A DNA stretch of 16,700 nucleotides from positions 1 to 16,700 of the forward strand of contig USIN01000015.1 of the NCBI GenBank assembly GCA_900554715.1. The letters are read 5' to 3'. Positions 7,439 to 14,691 of this stretch are shown piece by piece. Numbering within the stretch: position 1 is the first letter of the stretch; every line of letters starts with the position of its first letter. Made by a program: the position numbers and the translations under genes. Source of the DNA: an uncultured Bacteroidales bacterium (GTDB lineage Bacteria > Bacteroidota > Bacteroidia > Bacteroidales > Muribaculaceae). The notes under the pieces are model-generated. The model saw only the letters and a list, made by a program, of their open reading frames with translations. It did not search any database and was not told the DNA's origin.

Positions 7439-7819
7439 TTATAAAATGTTTCTCAGAATCCACCATAATATAATAGCGGCGGCAATGAAGGCTATCGCGG
7501 CAGGATGCTCGATATAGCGGCGAAGCCGTCGTGACGGGGCTGTGTCGAGAGCAGCGAAGCCGTAGAGTACGGCGACCGGGACAAGGAAAAAGAGCATGGC
7601 ATTGTAATGCCACGCGGCGGCAAAGTCGCCGTTGAGAGCGGCATGCAGGGCGCGCTGCGAGCCACAACCCGGACAGTCGAGGCCTGTCAGACGCCGGAAC
7701 AGACACTGAGGCACCGCGCCTGCTGCCGGGTCGTGAAACCGGTAATATACAGCAATGGCGGCTGCGGCAACAAGCGCCACAGCCGCCATTATGGAGCGTC
7801 TTTTCAAAGGGTGCTTCAC
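7439..7819 (-). CDS. DUF2752 family membrane protein
   Basis: Small inner-membrane protein of unknown function. The DUF2752 signature is clear: CLFRRLTGLDCPGCGSQRA, with two conserved Cys at residues 49 and 52 of the chosen start, then NGDFAAAWHYN. Three hydrophobic segments lie at about 12-25, 74-90 and 108-124. I chose the GTG at 7819, two bases after the stop of the upstream CD225 gene, giving 126 residues; an ATG at 7885 would overlap that gene by 64 bases and add a segment unlike the family, and an ATG at 7789 is also possible. The CPGCG pair could bind metal or form a disulfide. The tight link to the CD225 gene suggests the two act together; such pairs recur in Bacteroidales as far as I recall. 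Confidence 0.82.
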   Translation of the reverse strand: MKHPLKRRSIMAAVALVAAAAIAVYYRFHDPAAGAVPQCLFRRLTGLDCPGCGSQRALHAALNGDFAAAWHYNAMLFFLVPVAVLYGFAALDTAPSRRLRRYIEHPAAIAFIAAAIILWWILRNIL

Positions 7820-7821
7820 TG

Positions 7822-8292
7822 TCAGAAAAGGAAGGCAAACGGCATCGTCATGAGTCCGAGGACAATGGAAATGATAAGTACCCATTGTATATACTCAGAC
7901 ATGCGTCTTGCGCCCCGATAGTCGCCGTTGTTGTAGCGGCTGCGGGCCACTATCGCCATGATGATGCCTGCGATGCCGCCCGGCTGGCAGCAGCAACAGG
8001 TGATAAAAATCGACCAGAACAGATAGGTCGGCGGACAAGGAGGCTGCGACACGACATTATTGACAACCACGACATTGGGGTCGGCGACAAAGGTCTGCCG
8101 CGCGGCAAACTGAGCGGAGCCACCGACAGCCGCGCCATAGAGCGGCGCCGTCAGCGGGGCAAGGTCGGCGCGAGTCCACTGGGGAAGTCCGTCATACCAG
8201 ACCGGGGTCGAACCGTCGACGCCGAGCGCCGCAAACTGGTCGTAGGTGTAGGGGCCTTGCTGCTGACCGTTGTTATAGATCCAGATTTTCAT
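7822..8292 (-). CDS. GYF_2 plus CD225/dispanin (IFITM-like) membrane protein
   Basis: A 156-residue membrane protein with two recognisable parts. Residues 1-48 (KIWIYNNGQQQGPYTYDQF, then VWYDGLPQW) form a GYF_2/DUF4339 domain, presumably binding a peptide in the cytoplasm. Residues 87-153 match the CD225/dispanin family: an intramembrane segment ending in a run of four cysteines at 99-102, the motif GIAGIIMAIVARSRYNNGDY, and a second helix EYIQWVLIISIVLGL. In animals this domain is the core of IFITM proteins, where juxtamembrane Cys are acylated; nothing is known here. A low-complexity linker (50-86) joins the parts. It probably heads a two-gene unit with the DUF2752 gene. The repeat element at 8300-8646 ends seven bases before its ATG, so its promoter must lie inside that element. 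Confidence 0.86.
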   Translation of the reverse strand: MKIWIYNNGQQQGPYTYDQFAALGVDGSTPVWYDGLPQWTRADLAPLTAPLYGAAVGGSAQFAARQTFVADPNVVVVNNVVSQPPCPPTYLFWSIFITCCCCQPGGIAGIIMAIVARSRYNNGDYRGARRMSEYIQWVLIISIVLGLMTMPFAFLF

Positions 8293-8299
8293 CTATTTA

Positions 8300-8646
8300 G
8301 GAGCTTGTTTAAACAACAAATGTTACCGCCAAGGCTGTCAGTCGTCGAGCAGATTTTCGCATGTGATGAGGGAGTTATGGGGCTCCATAACGACCGAAGA
8401 ACAGGCGGAAAGATGCCGGCGAATGGCAGTCAAGAGGTAATATTGTTTCATTATTTTACAAAATTTTTTTTAATTGCACATAGAGACTTGTCTTTTATAA
8501 AGAAAGTTGCTTCCGGTTCACTTATCTTGGACGCTTTTCGTCTTGCTACTCAGTCGTGTACACCCAGTACACTCCTGTCGTCGCAAGTCAAAAATCAACT
8601 CAAGCTAAGCGACCTTGGCGTAAACATTTGTTATTAAACAAGCTCC
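8300..8646. mobile_element. MITE-like element with imperfect terminal inverted repeats
   Basis: This gene-free stretch between deoC and the CD225 gene is bounded by two near-identical inverted ends: 8300-8334 begins GGAGCTTGTTTAA and ends CGCCAAGG; the reverse complement of 8613-8646 has the same ends, with AACAAATGTT in common between. About 31 of 35 positions agree, with one single-base gap. The left end contains the palindrome TTGTTTAAACAA (8306-8317). Inside are an AT-rich block near 8440-8480 and a hairpin GTGTAC/GTACAC (8556-8572) nested within CTTGC/GCAAG. No transposase-like ORF is present, so it resembles a non-autonomous element. I see no clear target-site duplication. The stop of deoC lies three bases outside its right end. 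Confidence 0.6.
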
Positions 8647-8649
8647 AGT

Positions 8650-9534
8650 TTAGAAAAATTTTATTTCACTGCCGAGGATGTCGCCGAGGATATTGTTGGC
8701 CAGACGGCTTGCTCCGAGACGGAAGTATTCGTTGGTAAGCCATTTCTCGCCGAGGACTTCCTTGATGACGGTATAATATTTGACGGCGTCGGCTGTCGTC
8801 GACACGCCGCCGGCTGCTTTGAAGCCGACCATATTGCCGGTCTTCTCATAGTATTCCTTTATAGCATGAGCCATGACATAGGCGGCCTCGAGGCTTGCAC
8901 CCGGATATTCCTTGCCGGTCGAGGTCTTGAGGAAATCGGCACCCGAGTAAAGCGACAGAACCGACGCGGCCTTGATGTCGGCAGCGGTCTTGAGAGCGCC
9001 GGTCTCGAGAATCACCTTCAGACGGGCGTCGCCGCAGGCGTCTTTCTGCTCTGCAATCTCGTCGCAGACAGCTTCATAGTCGCCGTCGAGATAGTTGCCG
9101 ACGTTAAAGACGATATCGATTTCGTCGGCACCGTCGGCCACAGCCAGACGGGTCTCGGCGATCTTGACCTCCTGAAAACTCTGAGCTGTCGGGAAAGCGC
9201 CCGAGACACAGGCGATTTCGACGTCAGAGACATCGAGAACCGTGCGAACTACCTGTGCGAAATTGGGATAGACACAGATGGCGGCCACATTTTTCAGTTC
9301 GGGATACTCATCGTCAAAGGCGTTGACTCGTTCGACAAAATCTGCTACAGACGCGGGCGAATCTGTAGTCTTGAGTGTCGTCAGGTCAATAGTGTTGAAA
9401 AGGAATTTATATACCTCCTTATTATTGTTTTCGTCGAAGTGTTCGGCGAGAATCTTCTCGACAGCGGCCTTGACGGCGGCATCGTCTTCGATAACGCGGC
9501 TGGCAGCCACGGTGTCATGATATTTATCGCTCAT
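8650..9534 (-). CDS. deoC: Deoxyribose-phosphate aldolase
   Basis: Class I aldolase that splits 2-deoxyribose 5-phosphate into glyceraldehyde 3-phosphate and acetaldehyde, in deoxynucleoside catabolism. The 294-residue form has NTIDLTTLKTTDSP at 47-60, ADEIDIVFNVG at 136-146, LKVILETGAL at 172-181, the Schiff-base Lys203 in DFLKTSTGK, and the second lysine of the proton relay, Lys239, in GFKAAGG. I chose the ATG at 9534, 27 bases after the upstream stop; an in-frame TTG at 9564 would overlap the upstream stop and adds ten poorly fitting residues. It follows the MazG-like gene in the same direction and is probably cotranscribed with it. Confidence 0.95.
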   Translation of the reverse strand: MSDKYHDTVAASRVIEDDAAVKAAVEKILAEHFDENNNKEVYKFLFNTIDLTTLKTTDSPASVADFVERVNAFDDEYPELKNVAAICVYPNFAQVVRTVLDVSDVEIACVSGAFPTAQSFQEVKIAETRLAVADGADEIDIVFNVGNYLDGDYEAVCDEIAEQKDACGDARLKVILETGALKTAADIKAASVLSLYSGADFLKTSTGKEYPGASLEAAYVMAHAIKEYYEKTGNMVGFKAAGGVSTTADAVKYYTVIKEVLGEKWLTNEYFRLGASRLANNILGDILGSEIKFF

Positions 9535-9560
9535 AATCTTAATGTGTTTAAATATGTTAG

Positions 9561-9908
9561 TCAATTAGCTGTATCACTGTCGGCAAGCTTGGGATTAAGC
9601 CTATGCCTGTCACAGTCTCTAACGTTTTTTTTCTTTAGATTGTTGTGGAAAGCCTCTGTCAGATTGACGCCTGTCTGATTCGCTATTGCGACAGTGACCC
9701 AAAGCAGGTCGGCGAGTTCGTCGGCGAGATTGTCTTTATCGCCGGGCTTGAACGACTGGTCGCCATAGCGCCGGGCCATGATACGCGCCACCTCGCCCGT
9801 CTCTTCGGCCAGAACGGCCATATTGGTCAAAGGCGAGAAATAGCGTACGCCGACAGTCGTGATCCACCGGTCGACTGCCTGCTGCAGCTCTTCGAGTGTC
9901 GGAGACAT
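9561..9908 (-). CDS. MazG-like nucleotide pyrophosphohydrolase
   Basis: Small all-alpha pyrophosphohydrolase expected to hydrolyse unwanted (d)NTPs to the monophosphate with Mg2+. The metal-binding pattern is complete: LAEETGEVARIM, then NLADELADLL, giving the EExxE ... ExxD arrangement typical of MazG and dimeric dUTPase relatives. The end KKKNVRDCDRHRLNPKL is also typical. Two in-frame ATGs exist, 9932 and 9908. I prefer 9908 (115 residues, MSPTLEELQQ): the family usually begins near here, and a promoter at 9941-9974 would leave only two or three bases before 9932 but about 26 before 9908. It is followed after 27 bases by deoC, a salvage and clean-up pairing for deoxynucleotides. Family assignment is firm; the exact substrate is unknown. 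Confidence 0.88.
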   Translation of the reverse strand: MSPTLEELQQAVDRWITTVGVRYFSPLTNMAVLAEETGEVARIMARRYGDQSFKPGDKDNLADELADLLWVTVAIANQTGVNLTEAFHNNLKKKNVRDCDRHRLNPKLADSDTAN

Positions 9909-9940
9909 CGTTTTATCTGAGTCGTTTGACATACCGAAGG

Positions 9941-9974
9941 CAAAAATAATGAAATTTCATGGAAATATCACAAA
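9941..9974 (-). promoter_or_regulatory. Promoter of the mazG-like/deoC unit
   Basis: On the minus strand TTTG (9974-9971) is followed after 22 bases by TATTTTTG (9948-9941), a perfect TAnnTTTG -7 element. The spacing is one or two bases longer than usual. Transcription would begin near 9935, which bears on the choice of start codon for the downstream gene. Confidence 0.55.
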
Positions 9975-10015
9975 CAATACGACCTTTCGGCCTAAAATAA
10001 ACCCAAAATATTGAT

Positions 10016-10023
10016 TAAATTTG
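10016..10023 (+). promoter_or_regulatory. -7 element for the secreted PCMD protein gene
   Basis: TAAATTTG fits TAnnTTTG exactly, about 100 bases before the ATG at 10123. No good TTTG lies about 20 bases upstream. The leader of roughly 90 bases contains a small dyad ATCTAT/ATAGAT at 10058-10070. The gap 9933-10122 therefore appears to hold two divergent promoters and nothing else. Confidence 0.45.
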
Positions 10024-10122
10024 CAGCACAAAAGACATAACTCCTCTGAATCTGTCAATCTATAATAGATCTTTCGCGATATTATACTAAGGTAAAACAA
10101 GTTATATTAATTCTTCACAAAA

Positions 10123-11778
10123 ATGAGAAAAACAGTATTAAGCATTGCCGCTATGGCAGCCCTCGGTGTTGCCGCACAGCAGCTCCCTAACGTGGGGTTT
10201 GAAGGCAACTGGGTTGATTGTTACCCCTGGACAAGCCTCACTGAAACAATGGCACTTAAGGACGGTAATTCATTCGGCGTCGAAATTTTTGGTCTCCAGC
10301 CCGAACACTGGACAATTTCTAATGTACTCGGCGCTTTAGGCGAAGCCGAGGGAGGCGGTTATGGCGCCCTCGGCACAACCGAGGTAGGCAAACGCATCGC
10401 CGGCAACGGTTCTGAAACCGCCGTGGCTCTCACCAACAACCCCAATCCCATAATGACAACCCAGATTGTGCCGGCCTATATCACTCTCGGCAAGACATGG
10501 GCGACAAACGCCATGGATTTCAGCACTTTCTCTATTGTCAATAAAGATGGCGGCACATTCGGCGGCCTCGCTTTTGACAAACGCCCCGACGCCCTTGTCT
10601 TCGACTACATGCTGACACCCGGCGAGACCGGTCTTCAGAAAGCCACCGTTCTCGTCTATGCCTGGAAAGGCAGCTGGAGTCAGGCCGAAGTTCCCGGCCA
10701 CAACTCTATGAGTTCAGAAGTCGCCACGGCCACAATGGCTGACCGCGACCGCAATATCCTCGGCATGGAGACAGCCCAGGGCGGAGCCGTCACACACAGC
10801 GACAACGCCGAGCTGATCGCCAAATCGCTCAAATATATCGAGAGCGAGGCATCGGCATGGACTACCTACACTCTCCCCATCGACTATCTCACAGCCTCGA
10901 CTCCCGAAAAAATCAACGTTGTTCTCGCGGCCAACGACTATTTCGACAGCGAAAATATCGTCAAAGGCAACACCCTCAGCCTTGACAACGTCAAGTTTGC
11001 CTACTATTCTCGTCTCGAGGGCGTGAATGTCAAGGGCGCGGCTGTCGAAGGCTTCAACCCCGACAAATATGAATATACTGTCGCCGGCGCCGCTCCCGCA
11101 GCCGCCGACATCGAGGCCGTAGTCCTCGGCTCGGGCAAGAGCGCCAAGACCGACGTCAAAGTAGACGGCAACAATGTGATAATCACAGTCAGCAACGAAA
11201 ACGGCGAGGATGTCGACGGCAAGACAAGCCACGTCTACACACTCACCTTCAGCGGTGCCGAAGCCGGCAAGACCTACAACGGCTACCTCAACATCGAAAT
11301 GAACGGCGGCAAGCTCACAGAAGACCAGCCTACCGCAATCGTCATCACCCCTACCGGTGACAACAAATGCACATTCGTCCTTCCCGACCTCTCGCTCGAC
11401 TTCGGCAACGGTCCTGCATCACTCGGTAAGATTGAAGTTCCCGACGTGACTATCACAGAGAACAACGGCGTGAAGACCTATGCAGGCAAAGTCGACGGCA
11501 TGAAGCTCATGGGCGGTGCCATCGAGGCCGACGTCGTGCTCAACGGCACAATCGACGCAGCCGACAAAGTCTCGATGAAGATCGACGTCATGTGGCTCGG
11601 TAATCCCATCAACGTAACCTTTACTACTGACAAGTTAGCAGGCATCAGCGACATCACTGCTGACGACAACGCCGAGGTCGAATACTACCGTCTCGACGGC
11701 GTGAAGGTCAGCGAACCCTCTAACGGCATCTTCATCCGCCGCCAGGGCAACAAAGTGACAAAAGTAATCGTTAAATAA
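10123..11778 (+). CDS. Secreted PCMD / calycin-like protein with type IX-type sorting tail
   Basis: A 551-residue exported protein, probably on the cell surface. Residues 1-19 are a signal peptide (MRKTVLSIAAMAALGVAAQ). Residues 20-295 resemble the putative carbohydrate-metabolism domain PCMD (PF13201): GYGALGTTEVGKRIAG, IVPAYITLGKTW and KDGGTFGGLAFDKRPDA are characteristic. Residues 300-378 form a beta-rich linker. Residues 384-502 (YNGYLNIEMNG, then VVLNGTIDAADKVSMKIDV) match the calycin-like domain of Bacteroidales surface proteins. The end, YYRLDGVKVSEPSNGIFIRR followed by KVTKVIVK, resembles a type IX sorting domain. Glycan binding is a reasonable guess from PCMD relatives, not shown. 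It stands alone between a divergent promoter region and a strong terminator. Confidence 0.87.
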   Translation: MRKTVLSIAAMAALGVAAQQLPNVGFEGNWVDCYPWTSLTETMALKDGNSFGVEIFGLQPEHWTISNVLGALGEAEGGGYGALGTTEVGKRIAGNGSETAVALTNNPNPIMTTQIVPAYITLGKTWATNAMDFSTFSIVNKDGGTFGGLAFDKRPDALVFDYMLTPGETGLQKATVLVYAWKGSWSQAEVPGHNSMSSEVATATMADRDRNILGMETAQGGAVTHSDNAELIAKSLKYIESEASAWTTYTLPIDYLTASTPEKINVVLAANDYFDSENIVKGNTLSLDNVKFAYYSRLEGVNVKGAAVEGFNPDKYEYTVAGAAPAAADIEAVVLGSGKSAKTDVKVDGNNVIITVSNENGEDVDGKTSHVYTLTFSGAEAGKTYNGYLNIEMNGGKLTEDQPTAIVITPTGDNKCTFVLPDLSLDFGNGPASLGKIEVPDVTITENNGVKTYAGKVDGMKLMGGAIEADVVLNGTIDAADKVSMKIDVMWLGNPINVTFTTDKLAGISDITADDNAEVEYYRLDGVKVSEPSNGIFIRRQGNKVTKVIVK

Positions 11779-11801
11779 AACATTACGCTTCAAATCATTG
11801 C

Positions 11802-11837
11802 AAAAACGGCGGTCCCGAGCGGGCCGCCGTTTTTTTA
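11802..11837. terminator. Strong bidirectional Rho-independent terminator
   Basis: Inverted repeat AAAAACGGCGG (11802-11812) and CCGCCGTTTTT (11824-11834), with an inner CCC/GGG extension, followed by seven or more T on the plus strand. The leading A run supplies the T tract on the minus strand, so it serves both the plus-strand secreted protein and the minus-strand MATE gene that converge here. Confidence 0.92.
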
Positions 11838-11843
11838 TGGGCA

Positions 11844-11859
11844 AAGGACTTCAGTCCTT
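11844..11859. terminator. Short second hairpin in the convergent gap
   Basis: AAGGAC (11844-11849), loop TTCA, GTCCTT (11854-11859), lying between the MATE stop codon and the main terminator. It may add to termination of the minus-strand operon or protect the 3' end. No T tract follows directly on the minus strand. Confidence 0.35.
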
Positions 11860-11877
11860 GAAAAACAGCTGATGCGA

Positions 11878-13197
11878 TTATTTAGTAGATTTGAGGAAGA
11901 AGCAGAGAAACAGCAGTGCGGCGACAACGAGGCTGCACGAGAAGCTGAGAATGATGCCGTAGACGCCCATGCCGAAGGTGAAGCCGAGCATATAGGTCGA
12001 CGGCACGCCGATGACGACGTAGCTGACAAAAGCAATCCACAGCATAGGCATCACATTCGAGGTGCCGCGCAGGGCGTTGGCGAAGTTTATCTGAGTGGCG
12101 TCGGCTACCTGATAGAGAACCAGAGGGAAGATGAGTGTATAGGCGACCGCGAGGACGACAGAATCGTCGGTAAAAGCATGCATGATAGTGCGGCCGAAAA
12201 AGATGAATATCATCGACGACAGCGCCATAAGACACAGCAATATGTGATAACCCGACCAGGAGACACGCCGCATGGCTGAATTGTCGGAACGCCCGGCCTC
12301 GTTTGCGACAAGAATGGCGACGGCCGAACCGATGCTGTAGTAGATACAGAACCCGAGTGTGCCGGTGATGACGACAATCTGGAAGGCGGCGAGGGCGACT
12401 GTACCCAGCCAGCCCGACATGACAGCGGCTACGGTGAACGACCCCGACTCGAATGTCATCTGCATCGACACCGGAATGCTCATCTTCCAGATGCGCCACA
12501 AGGCGCTCCGGCTGATGCGGCCGGTGCTGTAGCCCTTGCGATACAAAGCATTGCCGCGGGAACAGACAAAGGCGATGATAATAGCCACCGGGGCTATGAC
12601 ACGGGCGAGCAAAGTGCTCAGACCGGCGCCGACAAGTCCCAGTTCGGGCGCGCCGAAGTTACCATAGATAAGTATGTAGTTGCCTATTATATTGATGACG
12701 TTGGTGACGAGGATAATCCACATCGGCAGACTCGTGTTCTTGATGCCGTAGCTCCACTGGGCGAAGACATTGAAGACCGTGACGGGCAGCATGCCGCACA
12801 TATATATAAGATAATAGGGTCTTATGAGCGGCAGTAGCTCCTCGGGCTGGCCCAGGCGGTCGAGATTGAAGTATATGGCTGTCATCACGGCCATTACCAG
12901 CAGTGTGAAGGCTATATTGAGCCAAAGACCGACACGCACCGTCGCGCCGATGTCCTCACGGCGATTCTGCGAGAATAGCGACCCGACGACAGGCGTCAGG
13001 CCGTAGGCGAAACCAAGACAGCAGAATATCGTGATGTTGAAGAGGTTATTGACGAACGACGCCGAAGCGAGAGCCTCGGTCGAATAGCGTCCGACCATTA
13101 TATTGTCGGCAAAGCCGACGACAATCATACCGAGCTGCCCCACAAGTATCGGCAGACCGAGCTTTAATATCGAACCGTAGTAGGTCTTTGATTTCAT
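11878..13197 (-). CDS. MATE family multidrug/cation efflux transporter
   Basis: Inner-membrane antiporter of the MATE (NorM/DinF-like) family, 439 residues, about the usual length, with around twelve hydrophobic helices forming two related halves. The first half opens with LKLGLPILVGQLGMIVVGFADNIMVG, the typical first helix with a conserved acidic residue (Asp31), and continues with QWSYGIKNTSLPMWIILVTNVINIIGNYILIYG near 147-179. The second half repeats the pattern (SRSALWRIWKMSIPVSMQM). Substrate cannot be told from sequence; relatives export drugs or flavin-like and cationic compounds in exchange for Na+ or H+. Its ATG overlaps the tcdA stop as ATGA, so translation is coupled. It is the last gene of the ribE-tcdA-MATE operon. 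Confidence 0.93.
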   Translation of the reverse strand: MKSKTYYGSILKLGLPILVGQLGMIVVGFADNIMVGRYSTEALASASFVNNLFNITIFCCLGFAYGLTPVVGSLFSQNRREDIGATVRVGLWLNIAFTLLVMAVMTAIYFNLDRLGQPEELLPLIRPYYLIYMCGMLPVTVFNVFAQWSYGIKNTSLPMWIILVTNVINIIGNYILIYGNFGAPELGLVGAGLSTLLARVIAPVAIIIAFVCSRGNALYRKGYSTGRISRSALWRIWKMSIPVSMQMTFESGSFTVAAVMSGWLGTVALAAFQIVVITGTLGFCIYYSIGSAVAILVANEAGRSDNSAMRRVSWSGYHILLCLMALSSMIFIFFGRTIMHAFTDDSVVLAVAYTLIFPLVLYQVADATQINFANALRGTSNVMPMLWIAFVSYVVIGVPSTYMLGFTFGMGVYGIILSFSCSLVVAALLFLCFFLKSTK

Positions 13198-13955
13198 AGG
13201 TTTTTCTTGTATAGGTCTTCGACGACGAGACCGGCGAGAGTCATGCCGAAAACAGCTGTCGTGTGGGCGAATGTGCCGTTGACAGCCGCTTTAGATGCCG
13301 TCCAGCTATCGTCGGCCGAGGCTTCGGCAGGTCTCTCGGTCTCAAGACGGTTGGGAATAGTCTCGGGACTGTAAACACATTTGAATTTGCGCGCCGGGAA
13401 AGTCGCGCGCCGTCTGAAACGTGTGCGCAGGGCGCGGGCGAGCGGACAGCCCTCGACCTTGAAGAACTCGGCGACACCGATTTTTGTCGGGTCGAGCTTG
13501 CGGGCGGCGCCCATCGAGCTGAAAAAGACCGTGTCGGCCGCCGTAGCGCGCAATATGAGCAGAGCCTTGTTCTCAAGCGAGTCTATTGCGTCGATGACAT
13601 AGTCATATGAGCCGAGGTCGAAGCTGTCGGCGGTCCCGGCGGTGTATGCCTCCTGACGGGCTACTATGTCGACGCCGGGATTGATGTCGAGCAGGCGCCG
13701 CGCGAGGGCTTCGACTTTCGGGATGCCGACGGTCGATGTCGTCGCCATAAGCTGACGGTTGATGTTGCTGACGGCGACAAGGTCGCTGTCGACCAGCGTC
13801 AGGTGCCCCACTCCGCTGCGGCACAGAGCCTCGCAGCACCATGAGCCGACGCCACCGACACCGAAGACGATGACGCGCGAGTGCGCGAGAGCGTCCATCA
13901 TGGCGTCGCCGGCGACAAGGCGCTCGCGGGCAAATATTTCGTCTCGGCCGTACAT
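13194..13955 (-). CDS. tcdA: tRNA threonylcarbamoyladenosine dehydratase
   Basis: E1-like ATP-dependent enzyme that cyclises t6A to ct6A at position 37 of ANN-decoding tRNAs (TcdA/CsdL group of the ThiF/MoeB superfamily). In 253 residues: the Rossmann loop GVGGVG at 32-37, DSDLVAVSNINRQ at 56-68 with the Arg/Asn of the adenylation site, KVEALARRLLDINP at 80-93, and the DAIDSLENKALL segment at 122-133. The C-terminal block NGTFAHTTAVFGMTLAGLVVEDL is also typical. It starts five bases after the ribE stop and overlaps the MATE gene. ThiF or MoeB itself is less likely because the neighbours are not thiamine or molybdopterin genes and the YGRDEIFARERLVAGD start fits TcdA. Confidence 0.9.
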   Translation of the reverse strand: MYGRDEIFARERLVAGDAMMDALAHSRVIVFGVGGVGSWCCEALCRSGVGHLTLVDSDLVAVSNINRQLMATTSTVGIPKVEALARRLLDINPGVDIVARQEAYTAGTADSFDLGSYDYVIDAIDSLENKALLILRATAADTVFFSSMGAARKLDPTKIGVAEFFKVEGCPLARALRTRFRRRATFPARKFKCVYSPETIPNRLETERPAEASADDSWTASKAAVNGTFAHTTAVFGMTLAGLVVEDLYKKNL

Positions 13956-13960
13956 CGGGC

Positions 13961-14572
13961 TCAGATGGCTTTCAGTTCGGCCATGCGGGCTATATACTTG
14001 CCGATGATGTCAAACTCAATGTTGACGATGCTGCCGACGCGGATGTCACGGAAGTTGGTGTGCTCGAAGGTGTAAGGGATGATGGCGACGCGGAAACTGC
14101 GCGGCTCGCTGTCGCAGACGGTTAGACTGACACCGTTGACGGTGACCGAACCCTTCTCGACCGTCATATAGCCCTTAGCAACCATTTCGGGAGCGATATC
14201 ATAGACAAATTTATAGTAACGGCTTCCGTCGGCATCCTCGATGGCCTCGCAGCGTGCGGTGCAGTCGACGTGACCCTGGACGATATGGCCGTCGAGGCGT
14301 CCGTTCATCACCATCGAGCGTTCGAGATTGACATGGTCACCGGGAAGCAGAGCACCGAGATTCGAACGTTCGAGGGTCTCGCGGATGGCCGTGACCTCGT
14401 AGGTGCTGTCGGGATGAAGAGCCACGACTGTGAGACAGACGCCGTTATGGGCGACCGACTGGTCGATAGTGAGTTCGTCGGCGAAAGACGATTTTATTCT
14501 TAAGGTGACGTTGCCGTCGTTTTTGCTGATAGCCGCTACAGTGGCGGCCTCTTCTACTATGCCTGAAAACAT
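13961..14572 (-). CDS. ribE: Riboflavin synthase, alpha subunit
   Basis: Last step of riboflavin synthesis: dismutation of two 6,7-dimethyl-8-ribityllumazine molecules. The 203-residue protein has the two expected lumazine-binding repeats: MFSGIVEE at the start with NGVCLTV at 43-49, then GHIVQGHVD at 95-103 with NGVSLTV at 146-152, and IPYTFEHTNF near 165-174. Length and start are standard. It is first in the operon with tcdA and the MATE gene. No FMN riboswitch is visible; the whole upstream gap is the heptamer array, and I find no TAnnTTTG promoter there, so expression may depend on read-through from the 553-residue gene upstream or on a non-consensus promoter. Confidence 0.95.
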   Translation of the reverse strand: MFSGIVEEAATVAAISKNDGNVTLRIKSSFADELTIDQSVAHNGVCLTVVALHPDSTYEVTAIRETLERSNLGALLPGDHVNLERSMVMNGRLDGHIVQGHVDCTARCEAIEDADGSRYYKFVYDIAPEMVAKGYMTVEKGSVTVNGVSLTVCDSEPRSFRVAIIPYTFEHTNFRDIRVGSIVNIEFDIIGKYIARMAELKAI

Positions 14573-14580
14573 TTATATTA

Positions 14581-14691
14581 ATTTTGAATTTTGAATGTTG
14601 AATTTTGAATTAATTGTGCATTATGCATTGAAAAAATTGTGCATTGTGAATTGTGCATTGTGCATTGTGAATTGTGCATTGTGAATTGTTT
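14581..14691. repeat. Heptamer tandem array filling the ribE upstream gap
   Basis: Seven-base-period array. 14581-14608 has four copies of ATTTTGA (one reads ATGTTGA); after ATTA come ATTGTGC, ATTATGC, a nine-base ATTGAAAAA, then eight units from 14636 to 14691 reading ATTGTGC or ATTGTGA, the last one ATTGTTT. Units share the form ATTnTGn. The array runs to the stop codon of the upstream gene (14692-14690) and to nine bases from the ribE ATG. Such heptamers expand and shrink by slippage. Confidence 0.9.

Noticed and set aside
7885..8637. Plus-strand ORF of 250 residues across the CD225 gene and the repeat element
   Set aside because: Antisense to a gene with two recognisable domains, then runs through the MITE-like element; no coherent protein features.
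8290..8655. Target-site duplication around the MITE-like element
   Set aside because: The flanks (ATTTA on the left, AGTTTA on the right) share only a few bases and do not give a convincing direct repeat.
9534..9564. Upstream TTG start for deoC
   Set aside because: It overlaps the stop of the MazG-like gene and adds ten residues not fitting the family; the ATG at 9534 gives a standard N-terminus.
14573..14580. FMN riboswitch before ribE
   Set aside because: The upstream gap is wholly simple heptamer repeat; none of the conserved FMN aptamer segments is present.
14581..14691. CRISPR array
   Set aside because: The unit is only seven bases, with no spacers and no cas genes.
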